Assembly: GCA_001655205.1 (NCBI GenBank)
Contig: LPNZ01008300.1
Span: 1 to 29,953, forward strand
Reading direction: 5' to 3'
Length of the DNA: 29,953 nucleotides
From: Lenisia limosa
Taxonomy: Eukaryota > Breviatea
Part shown: positions 9,135-21,800 of the stretch, piece by piece
Numbering within the stretch: position 1 is the stretch's first letter
Layout of the letters: each line of letters begins with the position of its first letter
Position numbers and translations under genes: made by a program
The notes under the pieces: model-generated
The model's database searches: none
Seen by the model: the letters and a program-made list of their open reading frames with translations, nothing else
What the model was told of the DNA's origin: nothing

Positions 9135-11932
9135 GGGAAGTATGATGTCAACGAGGTAGACAATGATGGGGTTTGTGTGGCTGTTTGCATTTCACTCTGA
9201 CAATGCTTTTGTAAATTGTGTATTTAGGGCTGATTTATTTCGTTCATTCAAATTTATTTTGATTTTATCTCTTTATTATGACAGTACACTCCGTTGCATT
9301 TAGCATGTGTAATCGGTGCTGTTCGAGCTGCAATGATGCTTTTGGAATTTGGAGCCGACTTTTCTTTAAAAACGGTTTTGTTATCTTCTCTTTTTTTCAC
9401 CTTCTTAAGAAGTTTGGAGATAATGCTCTTTCCTTATGCTCGCAACATCCTTCTTGTACAATGGTTGCAAGGTAATATTGGTAAAGACACTCCTCTGGAT
9501 TCCATTTTGCTACTTTTCACTGTTATTTCAACACCTAAGAAAACTCTTTGATTAATGAACTCAAAAGCAACATTGTATTGCTTTATGAGAGTATGATGCT
9601 GTAAAACAATGGGTTTTCTTGCTCAGCTTCCCTTCTTTTTCTCATCAGGATTAGGGAGATTATTGCACGTGGTGGTACCTTGAATCGGGATGAGACAGGG
9701 GAGAAGGCTCTTCTCTATGCTTCTATGTTAGGAGATACAATGGACCCTGTTCTTCATGCTTTACTTTGTCATCGCAAAGATGTCAGAAATACGGAGGCGA
9801 AGTCTAAAAGCTATTATGAATGGCGATTATATGACGTAGGAGGAATGTTGTTTTTACTGTCTCAGCAATTCAGCCCGGAAGCTCTTCGCAAAGATTGTTC
9901 TTTTCTTGGACTTAGTATGCTTGTAGATGCCAACTCTGAAGTCAAGCCGATCAGATTCGCTTCACAAGTACAGTCTAAAATTCATCCCCTTTCTTTTTTT
10001 GTTTATTCTCACTTGAGAAATAAACAAGGCATCGGACTTGTTATAGCTTCGTTAGCAAGAGCTGAGCAAAGGAATCTGTCAAAAGGTGAGGAGGTACATT
10101 GACTATACATATGATATCTAGTTATAATCATTGCATATTGAGCTTTAAGGAATAAATATTATGCTTCTGATTGAAAGCCTTCCCTGATGTCACGCTATTT
10201 TTAGGCGGTACCCCATTCCCTTTTGGAATTGAAGTGCAAAAGACTGATATTGAAGTTTCATCTGCTCCTCTGCCTCAGTATGTCAAGAATGCTATTGCCA
10301 AGAGAAGAGCTTTTTCAATTTCGTAAGTCAGAAGTCCTTTAATTCTCTCAGATTGAAGAACATTAAATCACGCCAATTTCTTGCCCAAATATTGAGCTTG
10401 ATACCAGCATGCTCTAATCCAATTCAACTCCCGCCTCGTCCCATTAAATCTGCCTATTTGGGAAAAGATGATGAATGCAATCCCTTTCCGTATCTACCCA
10501 AGAAAACAATGTAAGCTCTTAATATTATTCTGACATTATATGCGATAACTACAACTTTGCTATTTTGAATGTATGTTGATATTATTATCAGAACCTTGCT
10601 TTACGTATTTGTAATAAAGAGCTGCAATTTTGTGATATGTACATGCTATTAATTATTGAGGAAATTTATTGAGGATATTTGAAAATAAAGTGCCAAAAAA
10701 GTTCTAGTTACAAATCAACATTATTTTGTCAATTAATTGCATGGAGCCCCAAATAAATACTAGAACTGATTAGCGCTGCTGGAAAATACTGGAGAAGCAC
10801 GTAGTAAATGGTAAAACTTACATCAAAAGAATTTTTGGACGCGGAATCTAATCCAAAGATTTAATATACTAGTATTCATATTATATAGTATTATACTATA
10901 CAGTATTTTTATTGAGATATATGTATATGATAGCTATAATATCTATTTACGATAAAACCCAGTCTTCAACAAGGACTGAGAAAGAGTTATCCCATGAAAA
11001 TTCCAAGTTGTAATACATGAATACTACGTAATCCTACTTGTTTGCCTAAACACTCTTATTGCGCGAACATTATTTACATATTACCAACATTGAGTTTTAT
11101 CGCAGTTTCATGATCTTTTTTTGACCGCACTTAATTGTGAAGAATATTTCTTCTTTCGCAAGATTTTCAAAGGGTTGTGAAATATTTCTGTTTGTGATTT
11201 TGTTTAGCTCAAACAAAAGAAAAAAAGAAAACGGTGGTGTTTGTGTTGCGATTAACCAAGAACCAAGAGGTTTGTTGTTTAAACAACCCTTTTCATCCAG
11301 CTCCAGCGAAAGATCTATCAGTTTTTTGTCCTGCCCCGTGTAAACAAATGAAAGAAATTCCTTCTCTTGAAGATTATGCTGCACAACAAGTCATGGAAGG
11401 CAGTAAATCTTCAAGTTTGTCTCGCATTTCTTGTTTTTAGCAAGATTAATTAGTGATCATCAATATTCAAACATGATGATTTTGTAAAAAGCCTTTTTTT
11501 CTCTCCCGATGGGCTTCATGTCTAGTTGAAATGGTAATGGTGTAGCTTCAGCGCGAATGAAACTTGTCAAAGCTGGGGTTTCTTTAGTATGTCGAAGATC
11601 AATCTTCTCAAAGGTAATTCATTCTGAAATTTATCAACGTAGACAACGTTGTGTGCATGTTGTGAAGCAATTGAGGTCAATCGCCCATGGGCTTATAGAG
11701 TTACAGAAATTCAAGTAGGGCCTATCTAATTTATCCTTCTAGAATGAAGGTGTGACATTAGAACCAGTTTGTTGTAAATGCTGTCATGGTTACTGTGTAA
11801 GTTACACAGCAGTTAACAGATTAGATTGTGAAACACAAAGGACATGGTAATTTTGAGACTGTTGTTCGTCTAGGCTGTTGTCCTTGCAGAGGACCCGAAC
11901 ACCCAGCATTGCCACTTACTTCTGACATTTGA
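9135..11932 (+). CDS. Ankyrin-repeat protein with C-terminal Cys-rich zinc module
   Basis: Exons in consistent phase end at 9170, 9374, 9471, 10085, 10322, 10510, 11269, 11402, 11452, 11613, 11714, 11796, 11846 and 11932, coding 448 residues plus stop TGA 11930-11932. The 5' end is missing: 9135 is the first supported codon, not the start. Ankyrin repeats: DVNEVDNDG + YTPLHLACVIGAVRAAMMLL, KFGDNALSLCSQHPSC, and IIARGGTLNRDETGEKALLY. A middle region includes SYYEWRLYDVGGMLFLLSQQ. The C-terminus carries paired cysteines: LCACCEAIE, then CCKCCHGYC, HKGHGCCPCRG. This looks like a treble-clef or RING-like zinc fold but does not match a family I can name. Ankyrin plus such a module would fit a ubiquitin-ligase or scaffold role; that is inference. 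Intron 10511-11207 (697 nt) contains an R1 repeat. The join 11452/11552 is the least certain. Confidence 0.75.
10760..11042 (-). repeat. Dispersed repeat R1, copy b
   Basis: Read on the minus strand it shares the ordered blocks listed for 5205-5430. It lies wholly inside the 697-nt intron of the ankyrin-zinc gene. Its middle is expanded with AT palindromes around 10865-10955. Confidence 0.75.
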
Positions 11933-12983
11933 ACGACACCCATACCAAACAAAGCATCACTTTGGGAATTAAGAGAATGTGATACCAACAATTTTATTGA
12001 CTTTTTTTTTTAGTTTACTATATTGTAGGATGTTATTGTTATTCCCACTTTTTTTTGACTATTTGTATGAATGTAATGATCTGTATTCAAACTATCATTT
12101 CAAATAAAATGGCTGTTATCCAATAAGAATAGTAGATTGTCAATGAGAATATTGAAAGAAGAACAATGTCTAAAAAGATAATTTGAATGGTAACATACCA
12201 ACAGATGCCATTTCCCACCACTCCAAAGAATATGTTCCAGTGTGAAGTCGATATTGAAGGTACTTTGTGCTGATGTATTCCTTCATTGATGGTTCCTTCA
12301 AGATCATTATTGAACAAGAACAACATATGAATAGTATTTTTTAAAAAAAACCATAATTATATATATAAAAAAAACTGCTGACTTGACTGTTCTTTTTACT
12401 GTCAATTGACGCGAGTCTTCTTTGGTGGGTGAAGGAAGGAGCTGCAATAACTTATTTATTCTATCGTTTTATTGAATTTTATCCAGTATGCTAACCGAGG
12501 AGGATACTAACAGTGCTTGCAAATCGTTGAATCAAGGTGAATAGAATTGGAATCGGCTGGACTGAAGCGAAGGTGTCAAAGATTTTTAATGTGTGTTGGG
12601 GAGGCCTGGGAGAGGCGAATCTATAATAGAAGGGTAGGAGTAGGTGAAAGTAGGTGGGGGGTATCGCTTCAAACAAGGTCCTGTGTCGTATCGTCTCTTG
12701 GGCAAGTCTAGGGCGAGAGAAGGAGGAAGCGCAGCACGCCCCACAATGGGGCAAAGTAATAATTTGGTTGTACAGAAATGATCCGAGCCCATGGAAAGAG
12801 CATAAATACTCCGACGAATGTAACTACTGTAACTAATGTTAATCTTTAAATTGCTGGTCTGTTCTGTTTGCTGTTTGTTGTTATTTGGTTGTTTGTTTGT
12901 GTAGAAAAAAACTAGAAACACAGTTTTAATCTATTCAAAATCTATTAAAAAAAGTGTAATAAATAATTGTATAAAATTGCAAA
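11933..12983. other. Intergenic region
   Basis: About 1 kb between two plus-strand genes. A minus-strand open frame 12326-12087 (79 codons, hydrophobic second half) is possible but weak. The last 100 bp are T-rich followed by A-rich sequence and probably hold the promoter of the HD gene. Nothing else recognised. Confidence 0.5.
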
Positions 12984-14052
12984 ATGGCAGAGAACATTGT
13001 TCGTGCTGAATTATGGGCCATTGCTGCTCCTTCTGTTCCTTTACCATCTGATTCCGAAGTCCAGACAGCTGCAAATGACGGAAACTGGTTAAAAATGGCT
13101 GTTGAAAAGTGGTGGTCTTGCTTAAAGAGGCAATATAGCGAACCACACAGAGTGTACCACAATCTTGAGCATGTTGCTGACCTTATTTCTAAGTTTGCGG
13201 CGTAATTTTGTTTCACTGAATTTTGATGCCCTTTAATTGCGTAATGACCGATTAGTTTATATATAACTTTAGATATTGTGATAGAAAAAGGCATGTATTA
13301 TAACGGGAATCTTATACAATATCATTCTCGATTTCTACTGACAATATAGGGCCAAAAAGCTCACTGGAGTTGTTTCCCCGAAGCTTCTTATGTTCTCAAT
13401 TCTTTTCCATGACATTGTCTACGAAACTGACACTGGTGACTCAATGAGCGATTCTGACGATGATGAGCAGTGTCCTCTTGATACAAATGAGAGAATGTCA
13501 GCCACAACTTGGCTTGAGTGTGCGGAGGATTTCAGAATGGTGAGTCATTCTCCTCAGAGTGCCGTTGTATCGAACGTATTTCATTACTTTAGTCAAAAGC
13601 CGACGCGGATATCGTCTGGGAATTTATTATTGCAACTGAAAGTCACTCAATTGAAAAGGCTGATGTCCCTGAGAATCTAAAGCACGATTTAATGCTCTTT
13701 TTGGATCTGGATATGTCAATTCTTGGAAGTTCTGAAACAGGTTTGTATTACAGGAAGTCATCTTCCCCTTCTCTTCTTCGGCTCTTTGTTAATCACTTTA
13801 GCATACGATAAGTACGCAGAACAAATTAAAGAAGAAAACTCTGCTAAGGCTCTTTCCTACGGAATTGAGCGGTCCATCTTTTTGAGGAAGCTTTTAGAAA
13901 AACCCTCTCTCTTCCTGACCTCGGAGTTCAAAGTGAGCGGGATAATATTTAGAATTAGGTTGTGAGTAGGAGTATTGAACATAATTATTTAGTCACTTGA
14001 TGCACAAGCCCGCAGCAACATCCAGAGAGAGCTCTCCTCACTCACCCTTTAA
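12984..14052 (+). CDS. HD-domain metal-dependent phosphohydrolase (COG4339-like)
   Basis: Five exons (12984-13201, 13350-13539, 13593-13740, 13802-13932, 13993-14052) total 747 nt, coding 248 residues and ending SSLTL-TAA. The motif order matches the predicted metal-dependent HD hydrolases of the COG4339 type: YSEPHRVYHNLEHV near residue 55 (first metal histidines), LFHDIVYE near residue 92 (the HD pair), NERMSATTWL (helix with Glu-Arg-Ser), and LDLDMSILG (distal Asp). All expected metal ligands are visible. An insertion rich in Asp and Ser (DSMSDSDDDEQ) follows the HD motif. The substrate is unknown; related proteins are mostly bacterial or from scattered eukaryotes. ATG 12984 is preceded by an A/T-rich leader and is the only Met before the conserved region. 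The 3' end converges on AASS across a gap. Confidence 0.92.
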
Positions 14053-14069
14053 TATCCCCCCCCCCCCCC

Positions 14070-14149
14070 NNNNNNNNNNNNNNNNNNNNNNNNNNNNNNN
14101 NNNNNNNNNNNNNNNNNNNNNNNNNNNNNNNNNNNNNNNNNNNNNNNNN
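14070..14149. other. Assembly gap (80 N)
   Basis: Starts directly after a run of C just past the HD gene stop, between two converging genes. No gene appears to be interrupted. Confidence 0.99.
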
Positions 14150-14252
14150 GTATGCGAGATGCACTTTTTGATTAGTTTAAATTGGATTTCTTTTGAAGCA
14201 ATATACAGAAATGGATTTGGAAAAATAAAAAAAAAGAGGGAGAGAGAAAAAG

Positions 14253-17200
14253 CTAGTCAAGATCTTCTGATATGTCATGGAAAGTGATACCATGCTTTCG
14301 AAGACGATTCAAAGCAGCTAAGTGGTGAATCATCTTGAAAGACTTACTAATTGCAAAAGTTGGTGAGAGTGGGACATGAACGCCAGGTTCACTCCATGCG
14401 CCTACAGTTATGACTAATTATGGCAATCTTACCGTCAAGGATCATGCCAACAGTAACAGCAATTGGAATTCCAACCTTGGAGTTAGATAAGAGGGGTTCT
14501 TACTGTTTTGGACATTGCAGTGAATCCGTCTTCATCCTCATCTCCATAGATTACTAGCGAAGACGTAATGCGTTCCTGTGAATTTAGTGAAAATGGGGCA
14601 TGCATACACTGGAGCCATCCTTGTTCTTCACAACAAAACGATGAACGAGACAAGCCATATCGCGCTCAGTTTGGCCAAACTGCATTCCCTATTGAGTAAG
14701 ATAGCCAAACGACCAAGGTCGCCCACCTGATGAGAGCTAAGTAGGCTGCAAAGAGCATCAAGAGGGGTCTTGACCCTCGCAACAACCTGACAGGTCATCT
14801 CGCATAGGTCACAAACCAACCATGTTATTACTGAATAAGCCAAGCCATTTGAACGCGTGGAGTACTTTTTCCGAGTGTTTGCCTGAAACTTGATGGATCT
14901 GAAGATATCATGCTAAGTTTGTTAACTCACCAATGATGCAACATTGTCAGTTTTGAGATATTCAGCCAAAAACTCTGGCTACAATGTCAGTCAATAATCA
15001 ATGCATACCCATGACATTTCAGGGGAGTCAGGTAATAAGGCGGCATTAGGTTCTTGTGACATGAGGCCGATTTTCTTCAAAGTGTCCACCACTACGCAAT
15101 ACCCCTGAAAGCTAAGGTAAATTGTTGCCCACTTTATAGCGTAATGTAGCTCGCATGCATGTTGTGGCTTCCTGAATGTTATAGAGGTCAGCATAGGTGA
15201 AGCTGTCACGGTTCGCAATGAATTCAAATGCAAAGCCAGGGAAACCGATATCTACATCTTTCACACTTTCAAGCAGCTTTTGACCGTCAATATGGATCTA
15301 GAAGTGTTATTTAAGTAAAATAAACCCACCTTTTCGCCATTTTGAAGAAAGTCAGCAGGATTACAAGCAGCAGTCAAAACTCCCTATTTTAATCATTTAC
15401 TCACTAAAAAAATCATACTCTTGGATTCCAAGAGAATTTATACCCAAGTGGGTTTCCTGACGCTTCTGGTGCTGGCAGTCCTCCACAGTATGACTCAAAA
15501 CTCACAATCTAATCAAGGTTTACAAAACACAGAACACCTAACTTTTGCACCTCTTGCTCTAACTTCACTGATGACATGTACCGCTAAATCGTCATGTATG
15601 TGTGTGTCAAACAATGTCATATTTAGCCAACCTGACAAATGATCAAGCCCGGGGTCTAAACCCATTTCATTCATAATTGGAACTCCGGCCTAGATATGTG
15701 ATTATTTTTGCAACTCACCCTCTTTGCTTCCTTATCCAAAGCGAGGAGTTCAGCAGATCGATAGGATGCAGTCACCATTGGAACCCTAAAAAGTCATCTC
15801 CAATTATTTGGAAAAGAAATGGGAACTGATAACCATCATAATCCCATACTTGAACTCAATACACTGGCGGGCAATAACAGGGTGGAAAGGGGCTGGAATA
15901 AGTGACACCACAATGTCATGCTGAAGAACCAAATTGGCTAAACAGATCAGACTTGTTATTGTATCCCACTACTTACATAGGACAGTTGAATCGTTAATAT
16001 CAAGACTGACGACCATTACAGCTCCAGGCCGGACACAATGGGCTTTACGATCCTCAGCTTCGTTCACTAAAATGGAGGCAATCGTGACGCGCACATCAGC
16101 CTTGTGTGTAATAGAGCAGCGTGGCTTACTCTTTTCAAAATTGTGTTCAAAAAAGCCGGAACCACGAAGCCTGAACCGAGAAGAAGAATCTAAATGTCAG
16201 AATGAGAACAGTCAAACTTGTTTTGGGAGAGCACGAGAAGGTGGGGATTTGGACGACGCCTCATTTTTACGACGTAGTTCAAGAATGTACTCATAATCGG
16301 GCCTCATTTTCCTGCAAAGTTAATGCCAAATAGGATTACCCAGCAGAGCATATAACAGCTGCATCAACTTCTGGCGGCAGACCAATTCGGTCAAAGTCTT
16401 GTCCTATTTCAGCCTAATGTGTCATTGGAGTTTCGGTTTTGGTATAGTTACATTGCAAAGTTGGAGGACAAATGACGTTAAGTGGTCACCAAAGTATTCC
16501 GAAGCAGAAGATGATAGTTCACAAGGTAGGTTTTCAATGGACATTACAGGAGTGCCACGTCCTTGCATATCCTGAACATGAAAGCAGCATGACGGTTACC
16601 TTGTGAATCTTGTTTTCAACACAGTCATAGAGGAAATAAGGTTCCTCAATTGTTGTCGCATGATCCATCCATTCAATTGCGCCATTAAAATCACAAGCTA
16701 ATTGTCAGTTTTATTGTAACAAACCTAAATCTCCAATTGCCAACATCCTCAATTGTCCATCAACTCTCAAATCACGCCATCCCTGAATATGAAATGCAGA
16801 AGTGACCGTTTTACCTGGGTTGTAATGATTCTGGGAGTTTTGTGTGTCCAAAAGCTGCAGTTAATTAAAAGAGAGGTGTAAGGTAGCACTTTTTCTTCAA
16901 ATGTACTACGATAAAGCTGTCCATTTGCATAGTAGTGTTCTTTGTTGAAAGGTAGTCCAGGTCTTCTCGGTGAGTGAATGACCTCAACAAACTGGTCGAC
17001 TCTCTCGTTGACGTCTTCGCTTCTTGTCACGCAATAGTATACCACATTGTTTGATGACACTAAGTTTTGTTACTCAGCGTTCTTCTTACCAATTTGACCA
17101 TTGCAAAGCTTGGGTAAGTCAGATACTGAAACACGTTGTGATGGAAGGTGATTGAGAACTGTCTGAGCCCCTTGTGAAACCTAGTAATTCTGAGCGATAT

Positions 17201-18378
17201 TTCAACTGACAAACCTCGCCATTTGATGTGAATACAACAATGAAAGGACTGTGTGCTTTAGGTAGTCCTATTTTCTGAATAACTGCACCTGTCCTATTGC
17301 GATAAACACCATGAGAGTGTGGTTACAGTCATAATACAACCACATTGCAACTAACTTTGTGACATCTTCAAGTGCTGATTCCAAGGTTCGGTATGTGTAT
17401 GTTTGCTTTACCTGAAAATAATTTCAAATTGCTGTTTACCTGCAAAAAAGGGTTATCGTAACCAAGCGCGAGAAGTCTATGACCTGCTATTTGAAGAGTA
17501 TCAAGCATTCCTGCATATCTAGGGAATCAGTACAACTGTAGACCAGATATTCAATAATCGTGGCAATGTGGACTTTTTTTCTTCAATCATTTAGTTCAAG
17601 ATTAAGAAAACAAGATTCCCCATTGTCAACTATCCTACCCTGCAAATTTCCCAAAACGTATCATCCGTTTCCTGTTCTTGTCAACGATTCGTTCATAGTC
17701 AATGCAACACACGTTCTGCTCATTATTCAAAAATGTGCAGATTCCAGGACGAAATATCGACAACATAATAAGAATTACCTTTGCTAGCATTGCATCAAGT
17801 AGTGGCATACTGTAGCTCTGCGCTTTAATAGTATGTGAAAAGAAAACGTAAGTCTAGATTAATCAATCGCTTCCAACAATGACAGCAAAAACTGACAAAT
17901 TACACACCTTGTTTGGAATAAGGTCTCTCGGAGGAACCTCCTTAACTCCAAAAATAGTTGAAGCTCCAGAGATATCTTCTTGTACAATTGCTCCAACCTT
18001 ACAATCATGAAGATAAGTCCACATACTTACTAACAACTAAACACGTCATCTTTTTTCGTTTATGAAAAATAACAAGCTTGAAAAGGCATTTACCCATTTG
18101 TTACCCACCTCTTACCCTCAACTTACCCTTTCATATTCATGATTTCTGAAGCATCTTGATCCAGAAGGTTGAACTAGCACAGTTACTCCCGCGTTGACAA
18201 GTTTCCTAAGAGAGACGTGACAGATGAGAACAATAAATAAGTTATTTTAAATCATAAAACCTCTTGAAAGACTAATAAAATACTCAACCCTCTCATACTC
18301 TACGTGAGAAGGACAGAGAGGTGTCCGCCTCTCCCAAATGTTTTTTGTTTCTCTTCGAATAGCAACGACATTAGGCAT
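14253..18378 (-). CDS. AASS: Bifunctional alpha-aminoadipic semialdehyde synthase (LKR/SDH)
   Basis: Catalyses the first two steps of lysine breakdown: lysine + 2-oxoglutarate to saccharopine (N-terminal LKR half), then saccharopine to aminoadipate semialdehyde + glutamate (C-terminal SDH half). The N-terminus [20 protein letters not shown], then [65 protein letters not shown] and [15 protein letters not shown] are LKR signatures. The SDH half has [15 protein letters not shown] (dinucleotide-binding GxGxxV loop), [41 protein letters not shown] and [13 protein letters not shown]. It ends [38 protein letters not shown], stop 14253-14255. There are about twenty short introns; both halves look intact. 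In animals and plants the enzyme is mitochondrial or cytosolic. No clear targeting peptide precedes MPNVV here, so the location is open. Fungi use separate enzymes, so the fused form argues against a fungus. Confidence 0.95.
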
Positions 18379-18856
18379 TGTTAAGTTGTTGTTTTCTTGT
18401 TTTCTCATTTTTCCATCGTTAAATTATTAAATTACCGCTAATTGCCACTCTAATACAAAGACCAACGCCCCTCCGCTCCGCTCACTTCCGCTCGTGCAAT
18501 CTGCCAGATCTCTGATCTCATGTAGGTTAATTCTTGTCCCAAGGTCAAGCCTTATTTTCGTAAGTGTAAAGACGATATCGCTCGCGCCAGAGTGCGCCAG
18601 TAGCGTCTGGTTCTCTGGTTGGTTGGTTCAGAGGGTCCTCTCTACCAAACTCTACCTCCAAGTCGGTCTACCATCAATGGTATGAATGTGTACCTGATGT
18701 TTACCTCAAATCTGTGTGTGCACTGTGATGTATGAAGGTGCTGACTTTGGTAAATCGGAAAAGTATGTATATGCTGTGTATATGTACAGGGGAATGGTAC
18801 AAATCAAATTATAATACATTGAAAAAAAACAAGAAAATAAAATCAAAAGCAATGAA
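18379..18856. other. Intergenic region between AASS and the FYR gene
   Basis: Contains the presumed AASS promoter (minus strand). A C- and T-rich segment with CGCTCCGCTC near 18473-18485 stands out. The plus-strand open frame 18494-18685 has no recognisable features. Confidence 0.5.
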
Positions 18857-21800
18857 CTAGTGTTGAATCTCCTTCTAAAGAGGTAATTATGAGACATCTT
18901 ATTGACATACGAAGCAAATATATCTTACCATTTTGCGTTTTCGACGAAGCAAAAGAACCCTATGAAAGTCAGCCTAATCCAAAACACAAGAGATAAAGCC
19001 TACTCGTCAGAAAGGGTTTGTATAGACTCAGAAGCATTGTAGAGGCTATCACGCAAGTGAACTAAAATGTGACCAGACGCTTCAGAAGACTAAAATAGCA
19101 GGACCCTACGGATAGCAGGAAGAGCAGTGTTACTGAGTTGGGCAATATGGCGTTCAAGCTGAGCAACTCTTGCTTGGAGGAACTGGGCGGGTGTGCTCAA
19201 CGACTGCGGGGGTAATTAACAATCCTCAGTGATCGAAACAAAAATATTCCATTCCATTAGTGAGATGTAAACAATAGTAATTCACAACAGATGCCTACCG
19301 TCGGTTCTGATGGAGGCCGCCAGAATGACCTGTCATCAATTTCGGACAGAGCAGACGCAGCCATGATGCAGGCAGCCCAGGGCCCTTTGGTGGGACCGGC
19401 AATGGCACCCGGGGCGTTGGCAACGTCCGTGCCTTGGTAGTGTGCGGTGGACATCATTCGGATAAGCCCCTTCAGAATTAACGCAAAGAATACCATGTTT
19501 GAGCCTACAGCTGAAGGGGACGGGAAGAAATGGCGATGACTGCATTCTAACGCGTTCGGGTGTGATCGGATCAGCGTAAGAACAATGGGATTTCCTGTGA
19601 GTCAGAGAGTGTGTGACATATTAATATTATCAAAAAAAAACACGTGTGGTATCACATCTCCAGAAGCTATCCTTGATAATATTAGGGAACTTAATTGCTC
19701 ACCAAATCCGAAGAAATAAGGGCCATGACTTGAGGCACCAGGGGGGTAGATCGAAACGTTGGCAAGGAGCTTGAACAAATCTCGAACTGCCACTGAAACC
19801 AGTTAAAAGGGCAATAATTAAACTGTGGCAAAGCCAAAAAATAAACCTAACATACGTGTTGAACTATACGATTCAAGAACCATATGGGGGCAGTCTTCAG
19901 CAAACAACTTGAAGGTTGGGCGCTTAGCACGGCTTTCAATCGTCATCCTGCAGAGTAAGAGATATGCATTAAAACAGGGTTCCAAGTAGGAAACTTGTCT
20001 CGATGTCAGATTATCAATCGAGGAATAGGCCACCCTTGAAGTGATTTGTGTTTAATTCAATTTTCATGACGACTTTTCAATCAAATATTGAAGAGTCGTC
20101 ATGAAAATTGAATTAAACTCAGATTAGCGTGCGTTGGATAAAACAAAAAACTTCCCCTTTTTGAAACCCTATCACGTTTTGAATTTAGTCATAATAAAAA
20201 ACTTACACATAGGCAGTTTCAGCACCAGGGCGAATGAAGGAGTTGAATATTCTTCGGGATCTGAATCCAGGCTGAGAAGGTCAATGCAGCAAACTTCTTG
20301 CTATGTGCATCAAAGAGCATACCGGGTAAATATGCGATCTATTGTGGAAAGCCGGCTCGGCCACAGGGGTACCGACACTGATAACTGTCAAATCTCCAAG
20401 AGTTAGGGCTGGGAGGAGGCTTCCTTCAGGCTGAAAGGTGAGATAAAAAAACATGAGTAAACTCATTTATAAATGAAAATGAGGACAGCCCCTAACCCCC
20501 AGTTTTCTCTTATTCTTGAGTAGAGGATTGTTGAGACTTTGTGAGTCGAAGTTCGATGTGCGAATGTTATCCTCAATTTTTTCGGACTGAGCGGCGTGTC
20601 TGTCAATGTCAGCCCAATAAGTGTGAAGAAAATCAATTCAGGGGACCTTACAGTTCAGCAAAATGAGACGAGGCCTTCAAAGCACGACGGGCAGAAGACC
20701 GGATAGAAGGCCCAATGTCAGGCTTGATAGTGAGACGCTTTCACAGGGAAATATTCCAGTAGCATACCTCGTCAAGTCCCTCAATGAACGAATTAAAGCG
20801 GCCAAGAAGATCAGTGTGAGTAAGGAATACTTCACCTGCTGTTTTCTTGAGGTCCCTAGCTTGTAAGAACAGAAACCCAAGCAAATCATTGAGAGCACTC
20901 TGCCTACACCAAAGTGATCTCTCCTTTCTTGTAAGACACAATTGACTCTTCGAAACCCTCAGCTATCTATGAAAATAACACATTGAGTTCAAAATAAATC
21001 CATCCAACTCCCATTGCTCACTTCCTGATCCAGTCTTGATTTGCATTCGGCCAAGAAATCACCAGCTGTTTTTAGATTGAACGAGGTAACTGTTGGAAGC
21101 CACAAATCGGCCAGTTTTTTGACAATCTGTATACCAGATTTCGGTAAAGGCAAGAGCTGGATGGGTGAAGAGAAATAGACAAGAGCTGAAAGAAAAACCC
21201 GCAAACGTCTTCCAGTAAAAAGTCTTCAGGATCAACAGAACTTTCAGCGATATTCTCAGGGAGGTCTAAAGGTCAGTGATGAAGGAATGTAGAAATACAA
21301 AACATCAAATTATAGTTCATCAACACGGATTGATTACCCATTTGCAGTGGTCATTCCATCTGAAAGAAAAAACTGCAATTGAACATACAGGGGATATGGG
21401 CAAGGATTGCATCTTTTCGGTGAAGGGCATTACGTACGGAAGTGGGAAGGCAGGTGATAACCTGAAAATGTTAAAACTGTTACAATTTCATAAACTACTC
21501 ACGCTTGATTTGTCTTCACAATCCGGTAAAACAAATATGTGGGCTGCCAACAAGTCGGCCATTTCAGGCCTGAGATGTGAGACGTCGAAAATAATGATGC
21601 CCAAGAAATACAAAAATAAAAAAACTCAACTCACAGTGAGTGGGTGATTGAAGTGGTGTGTACAAAGGAATTGAACCTGTCTTCTCCAACGGGTTCAGGG
21701 CCCGTGTGACATAACTGTAATGGTCAGTCTCAAAACCATCAACAGGTCCAAACCTTCCAAAGACATAGTACCACCGCCAAAGCCAGCTCCTCCGCAGCAT

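Noticed and set aside
12087-12326. Minus-strand 79-codon hydrophobic open frame
   Set aside because: It could be a tiny membrane protein, but AT-rich sequence readily encodes Ile/Phe/Leu and there is no supporting exon or homologue.
12491-12921. Overlapping minus-strand open frames upstream of the HD gene
   Set aside because: Low-complexity composition, no splice-consistent extension and no family resemblance; the region reads as a promoter.
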